This document shows, piece by piece, positions 27,684-36,804 of a stretch of 64,000 bases of DNA. The stretch's first letter is position 1. The number at the start of each line of letters is the position of its first letter. The DNA lies in the NCBI GenBank assembly GCA_041984235.1, contig JBHIYN010000005.1, forward strand, positions 267,330 through 331,329. The letters run 5' to 3'. A model generated the notes under the pieces. The model saw only the letters and a list, made by a program, of their open reading frames with translations, searched no databases and was not told the origin of the DNA. The DNA comes from JBHIYN01 sp041984235 (GTDB taxonomy: Bacteria > Pseudomonadota > Gammaproteobacteria > Ga0077536). The position numbers and the translations under genes were made by a program.

Positions 27684-28022
27684 CTAGTCTTCGATCTTCT
27701 TGTGCAGGTGCGGGCGGCTCTCGGGCTTGCCGGCGACCATGTAGCGGTGCTCGTCGCCGGTCGCGGTGACGTTCTCGTAAACGCCCTCGTCGCGGCGCAC
27801 GAGCTTGGTGAAGCCCTGGTTCTTGAGCGTCGAATTGCCGACCGGGGTCGCGATGGCGGCGGCCGTCATGCGCTTGCGCACGGGCGCCTCGAAATCGGTG
27901 TCGCCGAGCGGCCGCTGCGCGGCGAAGCAAAGCTCGCCCCAGTTGCGGATGACGAGGTCCATCCTGTGCCGCACCTCGACCACCTCGTCGTTGGCAGCGC
28001 ATTCGTAAACGTAAGTCGGCAT
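27684..28022 (-). CDS. FmdB-like protein with degenerate zinc ribbon
   Basis: 112 residues. It begins MPTYVYEC, as FmdB-family zinc-ribbon proteins do, but the usual C-x2-C pairs are missing: only Cys8 and one Cys near residue 32 remain. The rest includes KLVRRDEGVYENVTATGDEHRY and a basic tail. Metal binding is doubtful. It lies 17 bases after the NrtS-like gene and is probably co-transcribed. The role is unknown. Confidence 0.65.
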   Translation of the reverse strand: MPTYVYECAANDEVVEVRHRMDLVIRNWGELCFAAQRPLGDTDFEAPVRKRMTAAAIATPVGNSTLKNQGFTKLVRRDEGVYENVTATGDEHRYMVAGKPESRPHLHKKIED

Positions 28023-28039
28023 GGTCGCGATCCGGTGCC

Positions 28040-28279
28040 TCAGGACACGCCGGCGCCGCTCCCGGCGGCGCGCACCGCGCTGACTGCGGCGTAGGTCGAC
28101 ACGCAGTAGGGGACGCAGTAGGTGAGGACCATCTTGACGCCGTCACCGACGCTGATGGCACCGTCGAGCACCCGGTCGCCGTAGTTGATCACCACCAGGA
28201 TGGTGCCGACCAGCAGCGCGACCTTGCGCGATCGGCGCACGATGTCTTCGCGCAGGGCGAGTTTCAGCCACTCCGTCAT
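28040..28279 (-). CDS. NrtS-like small nitrate/nitrite transporter
   Basis: A 79-residue membrane protein with two helices. The pattern KVALLVGTILVVINYGD and LTYCVPYCVSTYAAVSA matches the NrtS family, small proteins that transport nitrate and nitrite in cyanobacteria and occur widely in proteobacteria. The ATG at 28279 starts at MTEWLKLALRED; an upstream start adds unconserved sequence. No nitrate-assimilation genes are adjacent. Confidence 0.72.
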   Translation of the reverse strand: MTEWLKLALREDIVRRSRKVALLVGTILVVINYGDRVLDGAISVGDGVKMVLTYCVPYCVSTYAAVSAVRAAGSGAGVS

Positions 28280-28394
28280 GGCGCGAGGGTAACGCGTTCT
28301 CCCGCGCCGCGCATCAGCCTGACCACGGCCGGCGTGACGACGGTGATAGCATGACCGGGGCCGCGCCCGCGGCCGCAACCGGCGCCTGCGTCAC

Positions 28395-29348
28395 GTGAGT
28401 GCATCCAGCAACGAAGCGATCATCGAGGTCGCCGATCTCAGCTACGAGTACCCAGGGCTGCGCGCGCTCGACGGCGTCGGCTTCGCCGTGCAGCGCGGCT
28501 CCATCACCGCCCTGGTCGGTCCGAACGGCGCCGGCAAGACCACGCTCATGCGCTGTCTCGCCGGCATCGATCGCCCACTCGGTGGCAGCATCCGCGTCAA
28601 CGGCGTCGATGTCGTCGAGGAGCCGCGCCGCAGCCATCGCGGCATCGGCTACCTGTCCGACTTCTTCGGCCTCTACGGCGAGCTCAGCGTGCGCCGCTGC
28701 CTCGGCTATGTCGCCGCGGCCAACGGCATCGAGCCGGCGCGGGTGACCGAAGCGGTTGCGCGCACCGCGGACGCACTCGGCCTCGGCGAGCGTCTCGACC
28801 AGCGCGCCGGCGATCTCTCGCGCGGCCTGCGCCAGCGCGTCGCCATCGCCCAGGCCATCATCCACGAACCGAGCGTGGTCCTGCTCGACGAGCCGGCCTC
28901 CGGTCTCGATCCCGAGGCCCGTTACCAGCTCGGCGAGTTGTTCGTAGCACTCGGCCGCCGCGGCATGACACTGCTGGTGTCCTCGCACATCCTGGCCGAG
29001 CTCGAAGCCTATTCGACCGACATGCTGGTCCTGCGCGCCGGCCGCCTGCTCGAACACCGCCGTCTCGGCGACGCGGCCGGCCCGACCTGCGAGCTGCTGC
29101 TGGAGCTGACCACCCCACCCGCGCAGGCGCTGGAACGGCTCGCCACCGAGACGCGCGTGAGCGCGGCCGCGGCGACGGACAGCGGCGTGCGCCTGCGCTT
29201 CGAGGGCGATGCCGAAGCGCGCGCCGGGCTGCTCGCGCGCCTGGTCGAACACGGTACGGGCGTGGCCCAGTTCACGCTGGTGTCCGAAGACCTGCAGCAA
29301 TCCTACCTGCGCAGCATCGCGGCGCGCGGTGACGACGATGAATCCTGA
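28395..29348 (+). CDS. ABC transporter ATP-binding protein
   Basis: A 317-residue ATPase. Walker A is GPNGAGKTT, the signature LSRGLRQR is a variant of LSGGQ, Walker B is VVLLDEP, and the switch His is in VSSHIL. A C-terminal regulatory region of about 90 residues is typical of ABC-2 exporter ATPases. The start is GTG 28395. It overlaps the permease gene by 11 bases. The substrate is not evident. Confidence 0.9.
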   Translation: MSASSNEAIIEVADLSYEYPGLRALDGVGFAVQRGSITALVGPNGAGKTTLMRCLAGIDRPLGGSIRVNGVDVVEEPRRSHRGIGYLSDFFGLYGELSVRRCLGYVAAANGIEPARVTEAVARTADALGLGERLDQRAGDLSRGLRQRVAIAQAIIHEPSVVLLDEPASGLDPEARYQLGELFVALGRRGMTLLVSSHILAELEAYSTDMLVLRAGRLLEHRRLGDAAGPTCELLLELTTPPAQALERLATETRVSAAAATDSGVRLRFEGDAEARAGLLARLVEHGTGVAQFTLVSEDLQQSYLRSIAARGDDDES

Positions 29349-30684
29349 GCTGGTACGGACCCTGTGGCTGGAAGCCACCCCGCAACGCCTGTGGCTGATC
29401 CCGGCGACCCTCCTCGGCAGTGCGCTGATCATCGCGCGTACGCTGCCCGCCGCGCTGCCGGCGCTCGCACTGACCGCCTTCGTCGCGCTCACCGCGGTGT
29501 GGGGCGCGCGCCAGGCCGCCAACGCCGTGCTCGACGAGGTACGCGAGCATACCTGGGACATCCAGCGCATGGCGGCGCTGTCGGCCTGGCGCATGACCTG
29601 GGGCAAGCTGGTCGGCGCCTGCGCCATGCCGTGGTACGCGGGCGTGATCTGCCTCGGCCTGTATGCCGCCTACCGCCCCCCCGAGCTCGGCGCCGAGACG
29701 GCCTGGCGCATGGCCTTCGCCGCGCTCCTCGCGCTGGCCGCCCAGGGCCTGGCCCTGACCGCGGCGATTACCGCGGTCAACGCCGAACGCCACGCCCGTG
29801 GACGCGTGAACCTGCTGCTGGTGCTGTTCCTGCTGAGCCTGCTGCTGCCCGCGCTGGGAACGCTGAGCCTGCCCGACGTTGCCGATGTCGCCGGCATCCG
29901 CGGCAGCGTGTCCTGGTACGGTCGCGTGTGGCCGGCGCCGCTGCTGGCCGTGGTCGCGCTCGCCGCACTCGCGGCGTGGATGGTGTTCGCGGCCTGGCGC
30001 AGCATGTGCATAGAGCTGCAATCGCGCACCCTGCCCTGGGCCTGGCTGGCCTTCATCGTCTGCGTCGCGAGCTTCGTGTGCGGGCTGCAGCCGGAGCCAC
30101 CGCTTCCCGCTGCAGGGCGTCGCTGGTTCTCCACGGCCGCGGTCATCGCCTGCGCGCTCGGCTACGTCGCCGCATTCGCGCTCGCGCGCGATCCCCTGCA
30201 GTACCGGCGCGTGCTGCAGGCACTCGCCGAACGCCGCTACCGCCGTGCGCTGGAGGACATGCCGCTCGCCGTCACTGCGGCGGCCTTCGCCGTGGCACTG
30301 GCGCTGCCGGCGGCGCTGCTGGGATCCGACCCCGGGATCAGCAACGAACGTATCGACAATGCCGGCGCCGTCACGCTCGGCCTCGCCCTGCTGCTGGTGC
30401 GCGATCTCGGCCTGCTGCTGTTCACGAGCTTCCGCGAGCGTTCGCGCCGTGGCGCGATCACGGCGCTGATCTACATCGCCGTGCTCAACCGCATCCTGCC
30501 CGGCTTGCTCGCGGTGGCGGGCCTGGCACCGCTGGCCGGCTTCGTCGCCCCGCCGCTGTTCACGGCACCCGCCGGCGCGCTCGCCGTGTGCGCGGTGCAT
30601 GCCGTCGCCGGCACGGCGCTGGCGGTGGCGGCGTGGCGCCGCGCCATGCGCCCACTCACCCCACCAGGTGATCGAAGATCCTGA
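29338..30684 (+). CDS. ABC exporter membrane subunit
   Basis: A 448-residue membrane protein with about 12 hydrophobic segments. It is the partner of the ATPase with which it overlaps. It has no clear ABC-2 signature but an RRGAITALIYIAVLNRILPG segment late. Its 3' end overlaps the convergent TraB-like gene by 29 bases (30656-30684). The substrate is unknown. Confidence 0.78.
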   Translation: MNPELVRTLWLEATPQRLWLIPATLLGSALIIARTLPAALPALALTAFVALTAVWGARQAANAVLDEVREHTWDIQRMAALSAWRMTWGKLVGACAMPWYAGVICLGLYAAYRPPELGAETAWRMAFAALLALAAQGLALTAAITAVNAERHARGRVNLLLVLFLLSLLLPALGTLSLPDVADVAGIRGSVSWYGRVWPAPLLAVVALAALAAWMVFAAWRSMCIELQSRTLPWAWLAFIVCVASFVCGLQPEPPLPAAGRRWFSTAAVIACALGYVAAFALARDPLQYRRVLQALAERRYRRALEDMPLAVTAAAFAVALALPAALLGSDPGISNERIDNAGAVTLGLALLLVRDLGLLLFTSFRERSRRGAITALIYIAVLNRILPGLLAVAGLAPLAGFVAPPLFTAPAGALAVCAVHAVAGTALAVAAWRRAMRPLTPPGDRRS

Positions 30685-31849
30685 AGCCCGCGACGTAGGT
30701 CCCGATCGCCGAGCCCAGGGTGCTCAGGAAGAACACCAGCAGGGTGCGCGCGACGCGATTGTGGCGCCAGCCGGACAGCGTGGTGGTATCGCTGCGCAGC
30801 CGCCCGAAGTCGGCTACGGTCGGCTTGCGGATCCAGGCCTCGACCAGGGCCGTCACCATGCCGGCGCCGATGGTCGGGTTGAGCGAGGTCAGCGGCGCGG
30901 CGACGAAGGCGCTGACCAGCGTCACCACGTGGCCGCCGGCCAGCGCCACGCCGAGCGACGCCAGGCTGCCGTTGATCAGCACCCATTCCAGCACCAGCGT
31001 CATGCCGAGCTCGGTGCTGCGCGAGAAGCCGACGCCGAACCCGGCCAGCACCAGCGCCACGATCAGCCATGGCACGAAACGCAGCCAGCGGCGCGCCGGC
31101 GGCAGCGTCTCGAGCTCGGCCAGGCGCGCCTCGCGATCGGCGAAGCCCTCCTCGAGATGCCGCTTCAGGCCCTTCAGATGACCCGCGCCCACCACCGCCA
31201 GGATGCGCCGCGGCGTGTCGTCGACCTGCTGCAGCAGCTTTGCCGCCATGTACTCGTCGCGTTCGTCGATGAGCGGGGTGTAAATGGGTCCGGCAGCGTC
31301 GGCGAACTGGGCGAAGGTGCTCTCCAGTACGTCACCTTCCTTGAGCGCCTCGATCTCCTCTTCCGGGATCTCGTCGTTGGCGACCACGCTCGCGAACAGG
31401 CCAGAGAACAGGTAGAGGCGCTTCCACCACGGCACGTTGCGGTAGATCCGCCGCAGCGTGGTGCCGACGTCGCGATCGATGAGGTGCAGCGGCAGGCCGC
31501 GCTCGTGCGCACCGTCGATCGCGGCGCGCATCTCGGCGCCGGGCTCGATGCCGAACTGCTCGGCGATGCGCTGCTGGAAAGCGCCCATCGCGAGCATGGC
31601 GGTGACCATGGGCGCCTTGCCCGCGCGAATCACCTCGAACAGGTCCATGCGACCGAGCGCGTCGGGGTCGATCATGGAGCCGTGGCGGTTGGGGCACAGC
31701 TCGACCGCGATCTCGTCCCACTCGCCGCCGGCGATCTCCGCGCGCACCGCCTCCGCGCTCGCGCGCGAGACGTGGGCGGTGCCGAGCAGGCGGATGCGGG
31801 TCGCGCCGAAGGCGAGATCCTCGTGCGGCTGCGGCGCCGGCGTACTCAT
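30656..31849 (-). CDS. TraB/PrgY-family membrane protein
   Basis: A 397-residue protein. The N-terminal TraB domain has IRLLGTAHVSR and the conserved VAVELCPNR-like segment (IAVELCPNRH), DRDVGTTLRR, and VVGAGHLKGL near residue 230. A C-terminal half with four or five membrane helices follows. TraB/PrgY proteins are thought to be metal-dependent proteases acting on pheromone or signal peptides; this is family knowledge only. The start overlaps the upstream protease gene (ATGA). Confidence 0.85.
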   Translation of the reverse strand: MSTPAPQPHEDLAFGATRIRLLGTAHVSRASAEAVRAEIAGGEWDEIAVELCPNRHGSMIDPDALGRMDLFEVIRAGKAPMVTAMLAMGAFQQRIAEQFGIEPGAEMRAAIDGAHERGLPLHLIDRDVGTTLRRIYRNVPWWKRLYLFSGLFASVVANDEIPEEEIEALKEGDVLESTFAQFADAAGPIYTPLIDERDEYMAAKLLQQVDDTPRRILAVVGAGHLKGLKRHLEEGFADREARLAELETLPPARRWLRFVPWLIVALVLAGFGVGFSRSTELGMTLVLEWVLINGSLASLGVALAGGHVVTLVSAFVAAPLTSLNPTIGAGMVTALVEAWIRKPTVADFGRLRSDTTTLSGWRHNRVARTLLVFFLSTLGSAIGTYVAGFRIFDHLVG

Positions 31850-32346
31850 ATCTCGCGCTCGCGTACCGGCGCGACCGCGTAGCCGTGGCGCAGGAAATTG
31901 CGCCCTAGCAAGAGCTTGTCACCGGCGCGGCTGCGGTCGTTGAGGTTGGTCAGGATGCGGTGGTCGCGGCCGCGGAAACGCAGGGTCAGGTAGACGTGGT
32001 AACGCACCTCGCGGCAATCGGCGGTGCGGATGCCGCGCACCTGCTCGACGCGCGCACTGAGCGTCCGCTCGGCGCCGTCGTCATTGACCAGCGTGAACCG
32101 GATCATGCGTCCGACGTCGCTGCGGGAAGGGCGGCCGCTGCCGCCGACGACCTCGAGATCGCGCGCGTTGATCGACGACACCACGGCGCCGGTGTCGAGA
32201 CGTGCCCTGAAACCGAGCCCGGCCTCGACGACGTCAACGCGCTGCTGCGGCGCGAGGATATTCGCGCTGACTGCACTGCGCCCGGCGACGAAGCCGCACA
32301 CGACACCGGCCAGGACCAGCGACACGCTTGTGGCGACACGATTCAT
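31846..32346 (-). CDS. Retropepsin-like protein (annotated family: ATP-dependent zinc protease)
   Basis: A 166-residue protein with a signal-anchor N-terminus (VATSVSLVLAGVVCGFVAGR). The domain has the aspartic-protease-like triad ARLDTGAVVSSIN, then KLLLGRNFL. This family is often named ATP-dependent zinc protease, but the D-T-G-A motif shows a retropepsin fold. It commonly occurs with RimK-type amidoligases, none of which is adjacent here. The ATG at 32346 is chosen for the signal; a longer frame begins at 32397. Confidence 0.8.
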   Translation of the reverse strand: MNRVATSVSLVLAGVVCGFVAGRSAVSANILAPQQRVDVVEAGLGFRARLDTGAVVSSINARDLEVVGGSGRPSRSDVGRMIRFTLVNDDGAERTLSARVEQVRGIRTADCREVRYHVYLTLRFRGRDHRILTNLNDRSRAGDKLLLGRNFLRHGYAVAPVREREI

Positions 32347-32501
32347 CGACGCGGGGAACTCCAGGGACGGCAGCGGGCGCGAACGCGCGGCCGCCATTGT
32401 ACGCGCGAACGCCGAGCTACGGCCAAGCCGCAGCCCGCGTTCAGGGCGGATTCAGCGTCGCGACACTAGGCTGAACGCCACACCCTGACCGGAGACCGGT
32501 T

Positions 32502-32834
32502 ATGCGCATTCCGTGCTACCGCCCGCTGCTCGTCGCGGCCTCCCTGTGGCTGCTGGCCGCGTCCGCCAGCGCGCATTCCTCGCGCCCGCACCTGCTCACA
32601 CCGGGCGCGTCCTACTTCTCGTTCGGCTACTCGAGCCCGATCATCCATCGTCGCGGCTACCATCACCGGCCGTCGTACGGACGGCGCGACATCGTCGCCC
32701 CGCGCCGCTACTACAACACGCCGCACTACGCACCGCGGTTCGGCTACCAGCATCGCCACAGGCCGTACTTCAGGCGCCACTCCTTCGGTCATCGCTTCGG
32801 CGCTCCCGGGCTGCAGTTCTACTATCGCCACTGA
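32502..32834 (+). CDS. Secreted His/Tyr/Arg-rich small protein
   Basis: 110 residues with a clear signal peptide (LLVAASLWLLAASASAHS). The mature part of about 85 residues is very rich in His, Tyr, Arg and Pro (YHHRPSYGRRDIV, YQHRHRPYFRRHSFGH). It has no Cys after residue 5. It could bind metal, nucleic acid or an anionic polymer; this is inference from composition. The ATG follows GGAGACCGGTT. The gene is monocistronic. Confidence 0.65.
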   Translation: MRIPCYRPLLVAASLWLLAASASAHSSRPHLLTPGASYFSFGYSSPIIHRRGYHHRPSYGRRDIVAPRRYYNTPHYAPRFGYQHRHRPYFRRHSFGHRFGAPGLQFYYRH

Positions 32835-32955
32835 GGGGCCCGTACGCAGGGCCGGGCGATGCCGCCGGCTGGCGTCGGGCCGGCCGCTTGATTAGAATCG
32901 TCGGCGCCCGCGGTGCCGTTCCGGCGCCGTCGCGATCCGGCCGACACCCCGACCC

Positions 32956-34953
32956 TTGCAACACCTCAATCCGCGCCAACGCGAAGCCGTTCGCTACAAC
33001 GATGGCCCGTTGCTGGTGCTGGCCGGGGCCGGCAGCGGCAAGACCGGCGTCATCGCGCACAAGATTGCCTACCTGATCGACCGTTGCGAGGTCGCCCCCG
33101 AACGCATTGCCGCGATCACGTTTACCAACAAGGCCGCTCGCGAGATGCGCGAACGGGTGCGCGGCCTGATTGGCAAGCGCAAGTCCGGTCCCTGGATCTC
33201 GACCTTTCACACGCTCGGTCTGCGCATCCTCCGCGCCGAGTACGAGGCCCTCGGTTACCGCCCCGGGTTCTCCATTTTCGACGCCGGCGACTGCGCCGGC
33301 GTGCTCGCCGATCTCATGCGACGCGACAGCCCGGGCACGGACATCGCCGTCAACCAGGTGCAGCAGGCCATCTCCGCGTTCAAGTACGCGCTGACGCCGC
33401 CCGACGCGGTACCGACCGACGCGCTGACCCCCGCCGCGGCCCTCGCGGCACGCTGTTACCGGAGCTATTGCGAAACGCTGACGACCTACAACGCGGTCGA
33501 CTTCGACGATCTCATCATCGGCCCGGTGCGCCTGCTGCGTGACGACCCGGAAACGCTGCAGCGCTGGCGCGAACGCATCGACTACCTGCTGGTCGATGAA
33601 TACCAGGACACCAATACCTCGCAGTACGAGCTGGTACGCCTGCTTGCCGGCCACCACCGCCGCCTCACCGCGGTCGGCGACGACGACCAGTCGATCTATG
33701 CCTGGCGCGGCGCGCGTCCCGAGAATCTCGCCCAGCTCGCCGACGACTTCGAGGATCTCAAGGTCATCAAGCTGGAGCAGAACTACCGTTCCAGCGGCAT
33801 CATCCTCAAGGCCGCCAATGCCCTGATCGCCAACAATCCGCACGTCTACGAGAAGAAGCTGTGGTCCGAACACGGCTTCGGCGACAAGGTGCGGGTCTTC
33901 TCGACCGCCAGCGAGCACGACGAGACCGAACGCATCGCCAACGACATCCTGCACCGGCGCCTGATGCACGGCACCGGTTTCGCCGACTTTGCCGTCCTGC
34001 TACGGTCCAATTTCCAGGCTCGCCTGTTCGAACGGGCTTTTCGCGAGCGCGAGATCCCCTACGTGTTGTCGGGGGGCCGTTCGTTCTTCGATTACACGGA
34101 GATCAAGGACTGCGTGTGCTACCTGCGCCTGCTCGCCAACCCGGACGACAACAACGCCCTGCTGCGCATCATCAACACGCCGCGGCGGGCGATCGGCACG
34201 CAGAGCGTGAAGACCCTGGTCGACACCGCCGCGGTGACCGGTGAGCCGCTGCTCGCGACGGCCGGCTCGGCGGCCTTTCGTGAACGCGTCTCGGCGCAGG
34301 TCGCGCGCCGCGTCGGCGAGTTCGCCGACTGGATGGAGGGGTTCCGGCGCGAGTACGCGGAGGCGCCGCCCGGCGCCGCCTTCTCCCGCCTGCTCGCCGA
34401 CATCGGCTATCACGACTGGCTCGAGCAGACCGCCGAGAACGAGCAGCAGGCCGAGCGGCGCAAGGACAACGTTGCCGAGCTCGAGCGCTGGATTGCGCGC
34501 ATCCACGCTGCCGACGAGTCACGCACCGCGGCCGACGTCGTCGCCGCGCTGACGCTGTTCGACATCGCCGAACGGCAGGACAGCGAGGACGGACCGGACG
34601 GTGTCGCGTTGACCACGCTGCACGCGGCCAAGGGCCTGGAGTATCCGCACGTCTACCTGGCCGGCTTCGAGGAGAACCTCTTGCCGCATCGCTCCAGCAT
34701 CGAGCAGGACACGGTCGAGGAGGAACGCCGGCTGGCCTACGTCGGTATCACCCGCGCCAAGCGCAGCCTGACCCTGACCTTCAGCCGCACGCGCCGCCGC
34801 TTCGGCGAGAACCTGACCTGCGAACCCAGCCGCTTCCTCGCCGAGCTGCCCGCCGACGAGCTCGCCTGGGACGGTGTGCAGAGCGATCCCGAAGAGAACC
34901 GCGCCGCCGGTCGCGGCACCCTGGACAACCTGAGACGGATGCTCGAATCATGA
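32956..34953 (+). CDS. rep: ATP-dependent DNA helicase Rep
   Basis: A 665-residue UvrD/Rep-type superfamily 1 helicase of normal length. Walker A is AGAGSGKT at 23-30; other motifs are ITFTNKAAREMRERV (Ia), LLVDEYQDTN (II), VGDDDQSIYAWRGA (III), TLHAAKGLEYPHVYLAG (V) and LAYVGITRAK (VI). It unwinds DNA 3' to 5' and helps forks pass proteins. The start is TTG 32956, matching the Rep N-terminus LNPRQREAV. The stop overlaps the next start (ATGA). Confidence 0.95.
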   Translation: MQHLNPRQREAVRYNDGPLLVLAGAGSGKTGVIAHKIAYLIDRCEVAPERIAAITFTNKAAREMRERVRGLIGKRKSGPWISTFHTLGLRILRAEYEALGYRPGFSIFDAGDCAGVLADLMRRDSPGTDIAVNQVQQAISAFKYALTPPDAVPTDALTPAAALAARCYRSYCETLTTYNAVDFDDLIIGPVRLLRDDPETLQRWRERIDYLLVDEYQDTNTSQYELVRLLAGHHRRLTAVGDDDQSIYAWRGARPENLAQLADDFEDLKVIKLEQNYRSSGIILKAANALIANNPHVYEKKLWSEHGFGDKVRVFSTASEHDETERIANDILHRRLMHGTGFADFAVLLRSNFQARLFERAFREREIPYVLSGGRSFFDYTEIKDCVCYLRLLANPDDNNALLRIINTPRRAIGTQSVKTLVDTAAVTGEPLLATAGSAAFRERVSAQVARRVGEFADWMEGFRREYAEAPPGAAFSRLLADIGYHDWLEQTAENEQQAERRKDNVAELERWIARIHAADESRTAADVVAALTLFDIAERQDSEDGPDGVALTTLHAAKGLEYPHVYLAGFEENLLPHRSSIEQDTVEEERRLAYVGITRAKRSLTLTFSRTRRRFGENLTCEPSRFLAELPADELAWDGVQSDPEENRAAGRGTLDNLRRMLES

Positions 34954-36182
34954 CCTTTCCCTCCATGCCCCGCATCGCGGCCGCCGTCGCCGGCGCCCTG
35001 CTCTCCGGCGGCATCGCCGCGGCACCGGCTCACGAGACGCCCGACAGCGTTGCCACGGCGGACATCGTGCCGCAGCGCTTCGTGCGTTCGGCACATTTCG
35101 AGCTCGCGCCCGCGGCACGCGCGCGGGACAACTTCTACCGCTTCACCGTCGCCACCGACGAGCTCACCTACGAGGTGACCTCGCTGGCCATGTTGCGCGT
35201 GCGGCTGCACGAGATCGCGACGATTGCCGAAGTCACGCCGCGGCTCGGCAAGTCGAACATCACGCTCGACCGCTCGCCCGGCGGGCGCCGCGGGGTCGGC
35301 TCCGATCGCGTGGTCGACATCCTGGCCGACCCGGTCGGTACGGCCTCGCAGCTGCTCGGCAACATCCAGTACAACGTCGAACAGACCTTCGGTGAGCGCG
35401 ACCAGGCCGACACGCAGACGCCGGCAGCGCAGGCGGGCCGTGACCTCAACCCGGGACCGCACAAGCGCAGCGCGGCGGCGCAGCTCGGGGTCGACGTCTA
35501 CAGCACCAATCCGGCGCTGCAGCGCCTGCTCGGCGCGGTCGCCGACGCGCGCAGCGCGGGCAAGACCGCGTCCTCGTTCTCGCCACTGGTGCGCAACGTC
35601 TACGCGGCGGACCCCTTCGGCAGCGGCGCGCTCGACGCGCGCCTCGACTCCGAGGTCAAGAACCTGCCGGCCGAGGAGCTGCACGCGCGCGTCGATGCCG
35701 CCCTCGCGCGGCTCGGCATCGCGCCCGCCCTGCGCATCGCGTTGCTCACCCATCCGGCCTACTCGCCGCGCACCCGGCTGACGCTCACCGCCTATCTGGA
35801 CATCCTGCAGGACGTCGCTGGCCTGGCACGCATCGTCGCCGCCGCAGGCACGGCCGAAACCGAGGCCGACGCCCTCGCCTACGTCGGTTATGCGCGCATG
35901 CTGGCGTTCAACCAGCTCAACGGCGGCGGCCTGGTCGAAGTGGTGACCGAGACGCGCTTCCCGACCCTGGCCACCGCCGGCGGCGACGCGGTGCTCGCCC
36001 TGCCGCTCGACTACCTGGCGTGGACGCCGGCGGTGGAAGCCGCCGCGGACAGCCTCGACGCCCTGCGCGAGGAGCGCGGACTGGCGACGTTCGCGGTACT
36101 GCTCGCCGGCGCGCCGACCGAGCGCGCCGCGGCAGCGCTGGCCGAGCGCGGCGTCGAGGTCCGGCCCCACTACTCGTTCTGA
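34950..36182 (+). CDS. Secreted protein of unknown function
   Basis: A 410-residue exported protein. The signal peptide is AAAVAGALLSGGIAAAPA. The mature protein is largely helical, with YEVTSLAMLRVRLHEIATI near residue 70 and a C-terminal AFNQLNGGGLVEVVTETRFP. It is low in Cys. No known domain is recognised. Translation is coupled to rep by an ATGA overlap, although the two proteins act in different compartments. Confidence 0.65.
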   Translation: MTFPSMPRIAAAVAGALLSGGIAAAPAHETPDSVATADIVPQRFVRSAHFELAPAARARDNFYRFTVATDELTYEVTSLAMLRVRLHEIATIAEVTPRLGKSNITLDRSPGGRRGVGSDRVVDILADPVGTASQLLGNIQYNVEQTFGERDQADTQTPAAQAGRDLNPGPHKRSAAAQLGVDVYSTNPALQRLLGAVADARSAGKTASSFSPLVRNVYAADPFGSGALDARLDSEVKNLPAEELHARVDAALARLGIAPALRIALLTHPAYSPRTRLTLTAYLDILQDVAGLARIVAAAGTAETEADALAYVGYARMLAFNQLNGGGLVEVVTETRFPTLATAGGDAVLALPLDYLAWTPAVEAAADSLDALREERGLATFAVLLAGAPTERAAAALAERGVEVRPHYSF

Positions 36183-36373
36183 GTGAGCCCTGAGCGTCAC
36201 CTGCAGGCGACAGCGAACGCCGCGCGTCACCCCGGACGCGCCCCACGGGCATTGCCGCACAGCCGCCGGCCAAGCCGTAAGCCAAGCTAAAACAGGCGGT
36301 TACGTTTTTTTCGGCGATCGGGCGCGGGGCTGGCATGGAAGCTGCTACGTCCCCGGGCATGAAGGAGACGCAC

Positions 36374-36661
36374 ATGCCTCATACGACCCTGCAGACTCTC
36401 ACTGCCGACCCGGCTCCGCGCCAGGCGCTGGGCGCGCTCGTCGCCGCCTACGACGCCGAACTCAGCGCGCGCCGCTCGCACCTGCTCGACGACCTGGCCA
36501 TCTATCGCGACAAGCTGCGCGACCTGGAACGGCTGGACCCGCTCGACTTCACCGGGCTGCAGGAGCTCTACCGCGCCCACGCGCGTCACATCGAGCAACT
36601 CCTCACCGAATTCGACGGCACCGGACACCACCCTTCTTCGGCGTCGTCGTCTACGCCATAG
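36374..36661 (+). CDS. Small helical protein of unknown function
   Basis: 95 residues from ATG 36374, which has AAGGAG eight bases upstream. Long charged helices (ALVAAYDAELSARRSHLLDD and LYRAHARHIEQLLTEFD) suggest a helical bundle. The tail is Ser-rich. An ideal terminator follows 22 bases after the stop, so this is a single-gene transcript. Confidence 0.62.
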   Translation: MPHTTLQTLTADPAPRQALGALVAAYDAELSARRSHLLDDLAIYRDKLRDLERLDPLDFTGLQELYRAHARHIEQLLTEFDGTGHHPSSASSSTP

Positions 36662-36683
36662 TTCCCTTCTCTACGTGGCTAGT

Positions 36684-36709
36684 GCCCGCTCTTCGGAGCG
36701 GGCTTTTTT
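36684..36709 (+). terminator. Intrinsic terminator with UUCG loop
   Basis: An 8-bp perfect stem (GCCCGCTC at 36684-36691, GAGCGGGC at 36696-36703) closed by a C(TTCG)G tetraloop, followed by six T. Confidence 0.92.
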
Positions 36710-36804
36710 ATGCGTGCCCGGCGGCCGCCACACGGCACGCACGCCCTATCGACAGCCTGCAGCAGGCGGTGTAGGGTCTGCGCGCTCCGGCACCGGCGCA
36801 CAGC

